The notes under the pieces were generated by a model, which did no database searches, had not been told where the DNA came from, and saw only the letters and a program-made list of their open reading frames with translations. The position numbers and the translations under genes were made by a program. Below, piece after piece: positions 22,354-34,600 of a stretch of DNA of 64,000 nucleotides (its first letter is position 1; each line of letters begins with the position of its first letter). Location of the stretch: the NCBI GenBank assembly GCA_023853785.1, contig JAJIRX010000177.1, forward strand, positions 25,808 through 89,807, written 5' to 3'. The DNA comes from Psilocybe azurescens (lineage: Eukaryota; Basidiomycota; Agaricomycetes; Agaricales; Agrocybaceae).

Positions 22354-25044
22354 ATGAAGCTTTGTTCCTGTCTTTTAATTCCCTTGTTGTAGGTCTGCTC
22401 GTCCTCTGCCAGCGCACCGAATGGGCCTTGGGACACATTCGACCTAGCCCCAGAATCCAAGACAGTCTATCGCAAAGCCATTCATTCCTCTCAGGGTTCA
22501 GTGAACAATGCCAACCCGCTAGTGAAGAACAAAGGGAAAGCATTTTATCATCGAACGGCTCTTGGGTTGCATTGGATTTTGGGATCAAGGTATGTCGCTG
22601 TGATGAAAGCAACCCAACTGCTTCCCTTAATCCTGTGGATCTATATTTAGATCAGAGGCCTCATATCCTTGAACTTGAATAACATCCCCACCGAATTATC
22701 ATTCTCGTTATCATTCACGGAATCGCCTTCATTCATCCGCCCATCCGCATCCGATGACTCTTTCTTTCCATCCGCAAACACTACATACGACGGTGTCCTC
22801 CGCATCGACATCCCCGCAAAAACGGGGTACTGGACCCATCCAGTACTTTCCTTGCGCGGGGTTTCAGGTACTTGACGATCGTGTCCAACTCTGTTTCGAT
22901 TATCATACTGTCGAATGTGTCGTGCACGATTTCTTTCGTGCCGCACCTTGAGGATATGAGATATTATTCTGGATATTTCTATGCGAAGGATCCGCTATCG
23001 AAAGACGCGGATTTCTTGACGAAATGTGCGCATATATATAATTACAATCTTAAGTTGGAATCAGAGAAATACTTACATGATCTTTACTAGTATGGTATTC
23101 GGGAGCATACACAGTTCAGACTAATACAGTCGCTCTCAACAGCGGTCGGCATGTGCCTTTTGCCCCTGCGGGATGTGCGTTCTAATTATGTTGTCCTCAC
23201 ATGATATCCGGTCATCCAAGGTTCTGATCGCTGCCATACTTATTATTTACTATTTAGCTTGGGAAAATGATGCAACATTAGGCGTAGCAGGCCCTATCAT
23301 CGTCGATGGAGAACAGGTACATTTCATGAATGTCTTCTACTCATTACACGGCGACGCGGCGCGTAGAGCCGTCTGGCCAGGTGAAAGCACTTCCGTATCT
23401 AAAACCAGGACATAACGCTAATGCGATTTGTAATCTAGGCGACATGGGAATAGCCGTTCCTGCCCAATTTGTCTCGACCAATGATCTCGTTCCGACGCGC
23501 AATGCACTGTCAACCATGTTCGCAGCCATAAATCCAAAAACAGGCGCTCTGCCTGAATCAGGCCCGCCCTTAAGTCAACAAGGATTGGATACGTATCATG
23601 CGTGGACGCTCATCGGGACATGTGAGTAACACGGCACGCCGATGTCCGAGATCCCACTTTACCAAACTGAATGTTACTGGCGATTGATAGATAATTATTA
23701 TCTATTCTCTGGTGATACCGCTTGGCTCGAGAATGTATGGCTAATTATACGAAAGCCGTGGCGTTTCTAGAGGGTAAAAGTCGATAGTACTGGGTTGATG
23801 GACGTTACAGGACTGCGGGACTGGGCGAGACAGGGAGGTGGAGGATACAACGCAGAGGGGAATGCTATTCTTTTACAAGGTACGCTTTCTACGCCCAATC
23901 TCCTTCACTTCTAGATCATCGTTAATTCTTCTACTCTCCTCCCTGATGTAATATTAATTAAGGTGCTCACAATCGCGACCGACCTCGCAAAATACATGAA
24001 CCTCACCTCGCTCTCCTCCGCCTGGGCGCAAAACGCCACCCCCTCAAATCGAGAATTCAACGACGCTTTCTGGCTGGAAAGCGCCGGGATGTACCGGGAC
24101 AACCAGACGACCGCCCTGTGTCCGCAAGACGCGAATTCGTTCGCCGTGCTTTTCAATTTGACGACGTCTGAGGAGCAGAAGAACTTGGTCAGTGAGAACT
24201 TGGAGATGAATTGGAATGAACTCGGGCCTGTTGCTCCTGAACTTCCGGATACGATCAGTCCTTTTATTAGTGGGTTTGAGGTGAGTGGGTTGTGGATGAT
24301 GATGATGGGTATATCTTTTTTCTAATCTGTCTAGATTCAAGCACACTTTGAAGCAGGGAACGACGCTCGTGCACTCGATCTGATCCGACGCACATGGGGT
24401 TACATGCTAACCACCAATCTCTCGGTGCAAAGCACCCTCTTGGAAGGATTCACAGCAAACGGCTCTCTCGCGTAAGCCGCGACTCTTCGTCCTTTGTTGT
24501 CATCTGACAGCGTTTTGTTTTGTTTTTCGATGACCGCCACAGCTATCGATATAATCACGGATACAACGACGATCCAGCGTACACCTCGCACAGTCACGGA
24601 TGGAGCTCCGGCCCAACACCTGCTCTGACGTTCTACGTCCTGGGGCTGACGCTCACGGCGCCCCAGGGAAAGACGTGGGCAATCTCACCGCATATCGGTG
24701 GGGGCCTGCCGGCTGCCGAAGGTGGCTTCGAGACAAATCTTGGGTGGTTCGGCGTCAAGTGGACCACATCGGCTGGATCTGGTGGTGGGGACTCGGAGGT
24801 TGAGGGGTTTTCATTGAGTGTTGATACTCCAGAAGGAACGAGCGGGGTGGTTACGTTACCGGATGGAGTAGATTTAGAGAGCTACATGGTGGATGGTGTG
24901 AGAGTGGGAGCTCGAGCTAGTCGTACTATTACGCTGATAGGGGAAGGCATACCATCCAAATTTAAGGTTGACTCCGACCTCGTCGGTGTCCTTTGTCCCA
25001 ACGCCTCCGCCTCCTTCCCTCTAATCTATGTACTTGTGGTATAA
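22354..25044 (+). pseudogene. GH78 alpha-L-rhamnosidase, copy 2 (nonsense, deletion, frameshifts)
   Basis: Same exon plan as copy 1, including the 14-nt micro-exon. Damage is different: the signal peptide has TAG at codon 13 (TGG in copy 1), a base is lost near 22540, an 8-bp deletion near 23311 removes the KRD of the AKRDR active-site loop, and single-base indels occur near 23743, 23777 and 23873. It shares with copy 1 the missing G in the GGGG run (22857-22861). Later exons are clean: LTIATDLAKYMNLTSLSSAW, FWLESAGMYRDNQTT, SYTSHSHGW-like block, LPAAEGGFETNLGWFGVKW. Because the aspartate-containing loop is gone, it could not encode an active enzyme even if frames were repaired. Confidence 0.88.
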
Positions 25045-25198
25045 AGGTATAAATAGGATACGCAGTGGCATGGAATGTAGGACATAGGGTGAAATATGGT
25101 GGCGTCTGTTGTATAAGAAAATGGCTGACGACACCGCAATGCATATTTCGGGAACATCGGTGTGTCCGTTACTGGTCTGACCTAAACGTTAGGTATTA

Positions 25199-25260
25199 GG
25201 GAAGTCAGAGCACCCGGTTCTGGGCCGGTTCTGAAAACGGTTCTGTCAGACGACTTCCCC
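25199..25260. mobile_element. 62-bp miniature inverted-repeat insertion
   Basis: Present in the 3' flank of rhamnosidase copy 2 and absent from copy 1 (about 11491). It starts GGGAAGTC and ends GACTTCCCC. It is flanked by TATTA and TATTG, and the empty site in copy 1 has a single TATTA. This fits a 5-bp target duplication. Internally GGTTCTG is repeated three times. Confidence 0.65.
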
Positions 25261-25548
25261 TATTGTCGATCTTGCGGCTTTTGTTGCTAAAATCCACTGT
25301 GTCAGTGATTGAATAAAGAAACGTACACTGTGTGAGAAGCGAGCGACAGTAGTTCAGGAGTGAAATAAAGCATTGCCAGTGTTCGATATTAGCCGCAACA
25401 GTGGTAACTGTGCGAGGCGCAGTCGAGACGTGACCCAAAAGGTTCGGGGTGACAAAATCCCGATAGATGTGTACAATGGTAAAATAGCTTTAATGAGATC
25501 ACAATGGAAGCCTCACTGTGGGAAGTCTTTGCCGTAAATACTATTGTG

Positions 25549-25827
25549 AATGATGGGTTGGATGGCCGAGAGAGAACTGGCAGCGGCGGCAGGCAAGGTC
25601 CAAGACAGCAGGGCGTGTACTTGACAGTCCAACACCACAAATAGAAATAGTTAAAGATACCAAATCAAACAAATACTAAGTGGAACGGCTACTGTCATAT
25701 TGTGAAAATGATGGGTTGGCTGGCCGAGAGAGAGCTGGCAGCGGCGACAGGCAAGGTCCAAGACAGAGAGCGTGTACTTGGCAATTCAACACCACAAATA
25801 GAAATAATTAAATATACCAACTCAAAC
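25549..25827. repeat. Tandem duplication of about 140 bp
   Basis: Two diverged copies of a segment containing GATGGGTTGG(A/C)TGGCCGAGAG, then CTGGCAG and GGCAAGGTCCAAGACAG, then CAACACCACAAATAGAAATA. Copy 1 of the rhamnosidase unit has only one remnant. Confidence 0.75.
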
Positions 25828-26077
25828 GTTCCCAACAGATAACCCAATGGGGATTGCAGAGACCATAATCACAATGGCCATGTTGCCAACATTGACAACA
25901 TTTTGCTTTCGGATGCTCCTTCTGGAAGACCTCCGATTACGTCTGGTAAGTCGGTTGGGACATCTCCTTCCACATACTGTTCACTATTTATATTGCCTCA
26001 CAACATCTCATTCTTTGGCTGCTCACTCCTCCTTCCCACTTCATTCAAGCATCTAGCTTTCTCTTCTTACTTTTTCA

Positions 26078-27099
26078 ATGCCTGTGAACCAATCTGGTAA
26101 TGGGTTGAGCGGTGGGGACTCAACAGAGAGGTTAATGCGAGCAACCATTTCACAAATAAGATCACTCATTCGTGTGCTATAGAGAGATATACCATGGCTC
26201 AACCTGCCCAGATGCGATTAAAAACAGCAGATATGGGCGTATTCTCTACTCTGCGCTTGCATTCCTCCATTCTTTAGGCATCTATCCAATCCTTCATCAA
26301 TATTTTTCTTCCCATGGACCACCAGCAAGCGATGGGCAACTGGATGTGAGGACAAGATTCAGTGTATTGTGGTGTATTCACATTAACATTGAAAATTCCA
26401 GTTCGAAGGAGACATGCAATGGAATTTAGCTGTATCTGAAATGGTTGATCTATGGAAACTGGCATGTGCTGGATGTGGTATGCTCATACCGTAGGTGCCT
26501 CTTCAATAATGTCTATGCCAATCTTCCTATTTTTGTGTTGACTACTTTGATTATCAGTGCATCGTTTGGCTTCTTTCAAATTGGAGGAGTCAGTGAAAGT
26601 ATATACGCACGGACAGGTGCCCTATCCGTGTTCATCTGCTCTGGGATTGGCTTCATAACATGCGGCTGGTATATTTATTTGAAGACACACTTCAAAACCA
26701 AGAAATTAGTCAATGCTTGGCTGAAGGAAAGTGCACTCCGCATAAGATAATACCCAACCCGACTGACGCTTTATTACCTAGGCATCTCAAGATCGTGATG
26801 ATAGGCCATCCATTGACTTTTGGTTGTGTCTGTCCCTTCCATTCTCCTTATTCGCCTGGTATGCCCCACCACGGTCGTATTACTACACTAAGAAGAAGTA
26901 CTGACAAAGGGTTTCAAGGTCTCTCCTTTTCTGCGTTGTAACCTTTGTGTTTACGATCTTCATCGATCCATCTAAACTCAGTCCAACTCCTGGACACCAG
27001 AATCCAAATAAAATATTGAGCACCACATTCCTGTGTGTTTTAACCGTATGCCAAATTACTCAGGTGGCTCGCTCTGCCAAATACTTCATTGGAGCCTAA
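26078..27099 (+). pseudogene. Uncharacterised membrane protein family, copy C (splice donor lost)
   Basis: Diverged relative of copy A. Recognisable parts: MPVNQSGNGLSGGDSTERL start; YGRILYSALAFLHSLGIYPI; MVDLWKLACAGCGMLIP; SFGFFQIGGVSESIYARTGA; FICSGIGFITCGWYIYL; IDFWLCLSLPFSLFAW; and a last exon ending QVARSAKYFIGA. Exon phases match copy A, but the donor after NAWLK (26721-26726) reads GAAAGT instead of GTxxGT, so the third intron cannot be removed in the family way. The junction between the first exon and the RYGRI block is also unclear. Divergence from A is much larger than A versus B, so it is an older duplicate. Probably dead; use of an alternative donor would change the frame. Confidence 0.6.
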
Positions 27100-27894
27100 T
27101 TAAATGATGATCAACTGAATTTCCTGTCTCGATTGCTTTCCATCGCTTATGTTTTTCATTTATTTTTCTATTCACCTGATCTTTAGGCGTATAGGTCTGC
27201 TATCTTCCATATTTATAGACACTGTACTACATATACCAAACTTGAAGCGTCACAGGGCACAGGGTGCCGTTTTATCTGTTATCACATTCACTAAGCCAGC
27301 TTGATCCGGACAGCAGCGGCGACAAGACCTCATATATGAGCGCTGGATGCTGAACGGTAAGCGTACTTGGGAGTAGAAAGGACTAGTTCTATTGGAATGT
27401 GAGAATGAATCAGGCACTGTAGTTGGGTTTCAAATATATACACGTGGCATTGGAGGTCACATACTACAGTACTGAGTAAAAGACACGGTAAATACAGATT
27501 GGTGATGCCTGCTGACAGAGATAGACGCGCATCGGAGATCACTGGAACTTGGGACCAAGAGTGGATATCAAGATCAAGATCTGAATATGTGATGGACTCT
27601 CAAGAGCATCGAGCAAGATGATACTTGTAACACGATGGGCTGGACGAAGAAGGAAAATGCGGGACTGAAGGGCCTGGAGTAGTGGAATGGATATGTACGA
27701 TATATCAAACCACTGCGACATTGACATTGACTGGTGGTGGTACGTGTGCGTCCGTATCCTATTCCGCGTCATGTGAGACAGAGTCTATTAAGAATGACAC
27801 TGACAGTCTCCGGAGCCATACTTAAGCTGTCGTCAGTCATAAGTTAGCATCAAGACAATACTTCTATGTATAACACACAATATCCAAATATCCT
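27100..27894. other. Spacer after membrane copy C
   Basis: 3' flank of copy C. No gene seen. Confidence 0.4.
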
Positions 27895-28565
27895 AATGTT
27901 ATCATTGTATGCATGTATAGCATAACATTTACAAAATTTCTGCCTAATTTCAGTCGACATATCACAATCACAATCACACGTACCTTCAGCCACACTTCAC
28001 TCAGTGCGCAGTCCCGTCCGTCCCCATCTACTTCTAACACAAGCCATCACCATGTAGACTCTATGTCATATTACATTGTTGCGTCTCCATTTCATTTTTA
28101 AAGTTACAAAGAGAGAGAAATAAATAAGGAAGGAGGGAAGGAAGGAGGGAAGGAAGGAGAAAATCAACAGCCGGTGTAGAATTATGGGCTGTGATATTGG
28201 TGTAGTAATCTCGATTCTATTCGATCTAAGCCGTGTGTGGGAGTTAGATGTAGAAGTTGTCACTTTTTCGTTTTAGTAGAATCTGTTCGTTCTGTTTGAG
28301 ATTGGATGGGCTTTGACTTTGATGTCGGTTTGGATTTGAATGCGTTATGACCGAAAATGCGAGAGAGTAGGACGTCCATCTACCGGAGGAAAGGGTGAGA
28401 GGGAAAAAAGAAGATCAGAGAAGGAGTGAGAAGATACATAGATAGGAGTATCTGCAAGTAGGAAGCATAGACTGTGGGGCGATGTGGGGAGAAAAACCAA
28501 GTAAAAATACTTATAAATCGAAAAGAATAAATCAAGCTGAAAAGACAAAACAAAAGATGAAACTA
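27895..28565. repeat. Third copy of the trehalose-gene 3' flank (no gene attached)
   Basis: Matches 18540-19210 and 46425-47045. It ends at the point where the trehalose coding region would start (GATGAAACTACCACCACTG). Contains an expanded GGAAGGAGGGAAGGAAGGAG run at about 28120-28160. Confidence 0.8.
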
Positions 28566-29081
28566 CCACCACTGATGAGCCTACGACACGCTATGCTGTG
28601 CAAAACAAACAAAAAAAAAAAGAGAAAGGCACAGGATGTCACAAGGTGCAGCTCCAAGAGTGCGAATGGGGGTTCAGGCTGTCCAACAAAGAGGGGTCGC
28701 CTTTGAAGTGAAGCTCCTTGAGAAGGACCCAAGGGGCGAAAGGCAAAGTGTGAAGTACGAATGGGACTGCAGACAACAAGGGCAGCAATAGATGATTTTT
28801 AACAGGGGTTGCAAATGGCAAGGGCAACACGATGGTGCTATCTGCAGTAAGAATTTTAGCTCTTCAAGTGCAGCGGGATGGGGAGAAACGGTCTGTGTAT
28901 TGTGGAGTAGAATGACTACCTGAAACCGAATTCTGTCGATCCGAGCACAGCCGCGTATGAGGTGATGAATAAGCAGATCGATCTGGCAAAACATTGGGTT
29001 ACTAAAACAAGGAATATCAAAGCATTAGTAAACTGAAGCGGATTAGTATTAAACAAGCTTTATGACCCGCCGCTACGCGTT
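28566..29081. other. Unassigned region at the edge of the AT-rich island
   Basis: No gene recognised. Confidence 0.35.
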
Positions 29082-29368
29082 GGGGGATTCGCTTCGCTCA
29101 CCCCCCTGTGCTTCACGGCAGGGTCAACAGACCCCGCTTGTCGGCACCCTCGCCTCCTCATTGAAAAATAAATAATACCAATTACATTTATCATACACTT
29201 GGGGGAATGAGCCGCTCATCCCCCTTTTTATTGACACTCCATGTCTCATAAAAAATAATAATAATAGCAGCCACTCTTGGGGGATGAGCTGCGCTCATCC
29301 CCCTTGCTTCACACCTCCTAATATAATGTGTAGGAGGGGGATGAGCTGCGCTCACCCCCTCCCCTACT
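29082..29368. repeat. Cluster of four related hairpins (GGGGGATGAGC...GCTCATCCCCC)
   Basis: Palindromes at 29082-29106, 29201-29225, 29279-29303 and about 29330-29368. The third is perfect: an 11-bp stem GGGGGATGAGC with a TGC loop. The fourth has a longer stem (GTAGGAGGGGGATGAGC...). The surroundings are AT-rich, so these G/C-rich hairpins stand out. Confidence 0.85.
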
Positions 29369-29520
29369 TCACAGCCTGCTGGAGTTGCACTCTTGCACCT
29401 CACTATGGAGGCACACAGCATCTCCATAGTCAAATATTATATACTCACAGTCAATAATAGTGAAAAATACACAAATATATATATACAGAACTGTATATTC
29501 TGTGTCTATTAAATATTTCT

Positions 29521-30640
29521 TTGCTTCTACAATCTCAAATTAAAATTTCAAATCATATTACACCCACTCCAACTAATTCACAACACTTTTGCCACCATGC
29601 CTGTTTTAATATCCACACTCCTGTCCATGTCCCAATCATCATCCTACTTTATATCTTATATAATACTGCACTACTCATTGACTACTTACAAATCACCTCA
29701 TATGCACAGCACCTGTGGCACTGTGCTATTTTAAATTTCATACCTTATACTCTTTCTCTTCACAATTAAAATAGTCCTGAAAATTAATCATGTTAATCTA
29801 CATACAACCTATAGTATTTTAAAATTTAAATCTCAATTCTCACACCCAATACTTAATAATATATTCATTTTTTCATGTGTAAAGCACACTGGAGCTTTAT
29901 CCTCAAATAAATAATTTTATCACCTGTACAGCATTGTAGACTGCTTATTTCCAATTACAAAATCATGTCTCAATACTATCTTTCCATCTACATCTTTATT
30001 TAAATAGAACCAACACACCCAAAAATCCTGCTGCTGCTATATGTCAGTCATAAAGTGAGCCAGGGTAGTGCCCTGCACCTTGCTATGTTAGTGCTCCACA
30101 CCTCTATACTAAATATAATATAAATATTTCACCTCTCCACCCTTTCTAAGTCTAATGAAAACCATTCAGGAATATTGCAACAAAGCATGGCACCTTCATG
30201 TCCATGTCAGTATACATCTCCACAATATATTCCCTGCCCACTCTTGAACAATTATTGTGTACATTATTTGTCACAAAATAATCTTACTTTGCATCTTATA
30301 TACAAAACTGGAACTATCCTGTTATCTACAGCACCCGCAGCACTGTACCATTTTAAAATTTATAGCTTACACTCTTCACAATTAAAATAGCTGTCCCCTT
30401 ATCCCACTACATTTGTGTTGCAAATTAATTACATTAATCTATAGCCCATAGTACATTAAAATTTATATGTTAATTCTCATGCACAATAGTTAACTGTGTC
30501 TATATTTTTACCCACTACATGAGTAAAGCACACTGCAGCTTCATCCTCAAAAAAAAAACATCACCTGTACAGCACTGGAGACTGCCTATTTCCAGTTGCA
30601 ACAGTTCTATTTTTCATTCTACATCTTTATTTAAATATTT
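29521..30640. repeat. Diverged direct duplication, about 610-bp period, AT-rich
   Basis: Segments 29570-29990 and 30185-30610 correspond. They share CAGCACC(T/C)G(T/C)(G/A)GCACTGT, TTCACAATTAAAATAG, GTAAAGCACACTG(G/C)AGCTT and CACCTGTACAGCA. No protein is encoded. Confidence 0.7.
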
Positions 30641-31699
30641 ACACCCTGTTCCACTCAAACAAAACATTGTCACCCACCCATAGTTCATTCCATACTAACT
30701 TGTCCAATACCCCAATCATACTCATTGTTTGCACATTTATTCAGTGGTTTTCATTTGAATTTTCTGTTTTAAATAGTCTAAACCACAACATCTGCTCACC
30801 ACAGCCAACAACTACCCAAAAATGCTTCAATACAACTGGAATGGCTAATAGACACATTGAGAATGTGTTATTTAGACATGGAATCTTTTTCAGGCTGTGT
30901 GGCACCCATTTATTGTTTGCCATCAGCCACTGATTGTTTGCCATCAGCCACTGATTGTTTGTTTCAAAAGGCCCGTGGCGGCGGCCCCAAAACACAGTGG
31001 TCTGCTTAATAATAATTAGTCATGCTTAGATAAAATTAAATCTCCTTTTTCGGAATTGCTTAGTCATTGAGCTCTCTTATATTATAGATGCACAGATTAT
31101 ATTTAAGCGCTGTGGCTTCATCAATAAAAGAAAACTATATAAATAGAAATAAAATAAACAGTAGTATACAATAGTAGGAAAAGTATATAAACCATAGGAA
31201 AATAGCTCCAGGACTCCCAGTGAAAATTAGCATTTAGTTCAGCAGTCTTCCTGTGTGAAAAACATTGCCTATAGCTCAACAACTAATTGATTAGTTGTTT
31301 ATTACTTACATTCTCGTCTTGTTCACTCATATTAAAATATAGTTGTATAGCTACATAATTAGCCATACAACCACCAAAGCAAATATTATATTCTACAACC
31401 CCATAGGTGACTAATGGAGTTAGCCACTGTTGTGAGACACAGTCTCAAACTCAAACCGCTATTCATCATCACAACTGGAGCCCACCGCAAGGGGGTTCTA
31501 GAATTGTATATTTAATTGCAAAAAATTTAAACACTGTCTGCAAAGGTTCTAAAAGAAAGAACCTAAGGAATCGTCACGGCAGACTCAATCCAAGAATGAT
31601 TTTGGACTGGAAAATCGGACCAGTTGGCAAATCCTGCAAACATAGAAGACTTGTTTAGACCAAGACTTAGACCAGTGGTCTGGATACAACAAAGATGAA
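30641..31699. other. AT-rich spacer before the Ty3 element
   Basis: Contains a short direct repeat of TGATTGTTTGCCATCAGCCAC-like words at about 30915-30961. A possible LTR or leader of the following element was looked for near 31200-31400, but no matching copy was found at its 3' side. Confidence 0.4.
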
Positions 31700-34600
31700 G
31701 ATCAGTGGGAGATACATCACTCAAAGAGATAGGGTTTGAAAATATACAACCCTTATGTTTGTTTCAAATGCCCAACCCAGACGAACCAAGGACACCATCA
31801 AGAGTTCTCAATGAAAATTCAGGACTGGAGTCACCTGATACCATTGCTCCGGTGGTGGTAACAACTGGTAAAGCACTTCGCATGCCCAACAACACTGAAA
31901 CAAATGCTCCAAAATTCGATGGAGATGCTGAAAACTGAACCAATTCCTAAAACACGTTGAGAATTGGGCAACCACATGTAAATTAACCGATGAGCAAACA
32001 ATTGAAGCCACAATCAGCTACATCGAAAGCAGAAAGGGACAAGGCTGGTGGAAAAATAGACCAGCCTACAGAACAAAAATTGGAAACAGTTTAAAGACAA
32101 ACTGTACAAAATGTACCCAGGGGCAGAGGAAGACAATGAATTTACAATTGATGACCTGAATGCCCTGATTGCAAAGCAGGCCAAAAGCCAATTAAAGACC
32201 AGTTTGAACTGGGTACATACTACAGGGAATTTACAGGTATTATGGATTACATGGCACGTGATCCTGAAAAGGTGGTGAATAATCAAGGGAGCTGTTCCTG
32301 AGAGGGTTACAGCCCAGCTTCCAAGAGAAAATTGATTCAAGGCTACAAATCAAAGAACAAGATCATGCACTCAAAAATCGTGGAGCCTGAAAAAGGTGTA
32401 CCAAGCGGGAGTCAAAATCACTTCCCATCCTAATATAATGAAGAAAATTTTGGAAGAAGATTCTTCTGGAAACACAAAGGCACCATGGCTTCAGCATCTG
32501 CTACAGCAAAGCCACAAAACCAGACCATGCAGCCGAACACCTTTGACATGACAAAGCTATTAGGACTTGTCACATTAAACAAGGAACAAGCACCACAAAT
32601 CCTTACCTTAATGAGTGCTATGCTCAACAAGGCACCAGAAAAGAAATGATTTTCAGGTTTGTCAAGCAACAGGCCACAAAATACTGACTGTATCTTCTGT
32701 GGAGACCCCAATCACTTTCATAATGAATGTCCCAAAGTAACAGAGTATATTGGCAAGGGGTTATGTAAAAGAGACGAGAACAATTGGTTGGTGCTGCCTG
32801 ATGGACAACAAGTTCCACAATATACATATGGACAGAAAAACTCTCAAGGAAAAATTAGATAACTGGTACAAGGCAAATCCAAAACCAAGTGCCAATGTGT
32901 TGGCAAACATCCAGGAAGTCTCAACCCTGCACATCAAAGTTGAAGAAGAGCCAGAGCCATGTGCACACACAGAAGAAAGTTGAGGAGGGGAATGTTGAGG
33001 ACATTCCCTTCAGCGAGATAGACAACCTGCAAATTCTTGAGGTGCTGGCAGTGCAGGCACAGAAAAGAGCCAAAGAAAAATGAGAGCAGCTTAAACTGCA
33101 CCCGCGAAATGCAAAGCGTCACCAGACAAATGACTGAAACAAAGAACAATGTGCCACCAGAAGCCAAGAAAAGTAACAGGACCCAAAAGGTGCAGGGCTT
33201 ATTGCAATCCGAAACACCACAGACCGTACACACACCAATAGAGGTTCAGGTGCCTGAGGAGCTGGTCTCAGAGCCTGCTGCTCAGCAACAGTATAAGTAT
33301 GTGTCTCCAGCAGAAGATGTGAGAGCAGCAAAGAAGTGGTGAATACCAGCCTCGACTGCAGAGTGTCGTTGTCACTCAAACAGCTGCTGGCAGTAGCCCC
33401 AGACATGCGAAAGACATTCAAGGACCTTGTAGTCACTCATAGAGTGCTGAGTCATGGCCCTCTGAGAGAAAATACAACAGAAATCACATCATTCTATAAT
33501 GCATTGCCCCCATATTAGACGACGTAATAGTCGCTAATCATTACAAAGCTCTTAGAACCATTGACGTACTAATCGACAGAACAGTCCCCATGGAGGCAGT
33601 CATTGACAGTGGTTCTCAAATCATCGGTCTCAGCAGGGAAATGTGGGAATGCACCTCACTGCCCCTAAAAAAGAGACCAGCTAGTGTGATTGGAATCGGT
33701 GAACCAGTCCAAGGACACATCCCTTGGACATCTGCAAGACATGAAGCTGGTTATTGGTGAATCAGTGTTTTTGTTCAAGTCCAAGTGTTGGAAAACACAT
33801 CTTATGACATGCTTTTGGGTCTACCCTTCTTTACCTTAACAGAGGCCATTGTTCGACATCATTCAAACAACAAAGCCTCCCTGTCACTACAAGACCCAAA
33901 TGCTGGGACAACAGTAAAAATAACAATGAAACCCCAGGTTCAAAGCGGACCTAGGGCATTCAACTCAATCACAATCAACACCAAAGGGTACAAAGGTCAC
34001 AAAGACCGCCAAGAAGTTAAGCCTTTGCCAAGCCCCAGGGAAGGAGAGGAATTTGAAATTGTTATTGACAAAGTAAAAGACTGCTGGATGAATTGATGCC
34101 TGTCAAATACTTCACGTACAAAAAGTTGCCAACTGTATCATACCAGTGGCCACCACATTGCCAGAAATTTTTTGGATGGTGCACAAACGACCATCTGATC
34201 CGCTTGCAGATATGCCCAAGCTTCCTATGAACCTGCCTGAATTTACCCCAGGCCAGTGCTATACCATTGAAAGGGAAAATGCAATGAACGTTAACAAAGA
34301 GGGTTTCCTGTGGCCTGAGGAAGAGAAGCTTGTACATCACCTGATCAAATTACAAGAAATGGGCTTTGCATGGGACAAGTCCAAGAAGAGGAGGTTTTCA
34401 TCAGAATATTTTGATCCTGTGGGCATTCTGACAGTGGAGCATGTCCCATGGGTGCTGAAGAACATCCTGATCCCACCAGGAATGTACAACAAGGTTGTGG
34501 CTATAATAAAGCAGAAAATTGCATCAAAAATCTATGAAGAATCAAGCTCGTCGTACTGTTCAAAGTTCTTCTGCATACCCAAAAGGATGGAGTGTCGCTG

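Larger units (their letters stand above)
21970..25650. repeat. Segmental duplication copy 2 (rhamnosidase unit)
   Basis: Counterpart of 7447-12000. The upstream block starts TTTAGGATGTGTACCGCACT, directly against truncated trehalose sequence. It lacks the MITE and carries the 62-bp insertion at 25199-25260. Same orientation as copy 1. Confidence 0.8.

Noticed and set aside
31200..31400. 5' LTR of the Ty3 element
   Set aside because: No second copy of this sequence was found beyond the integrase end at about 37195, so an LTR cannot be claimed.
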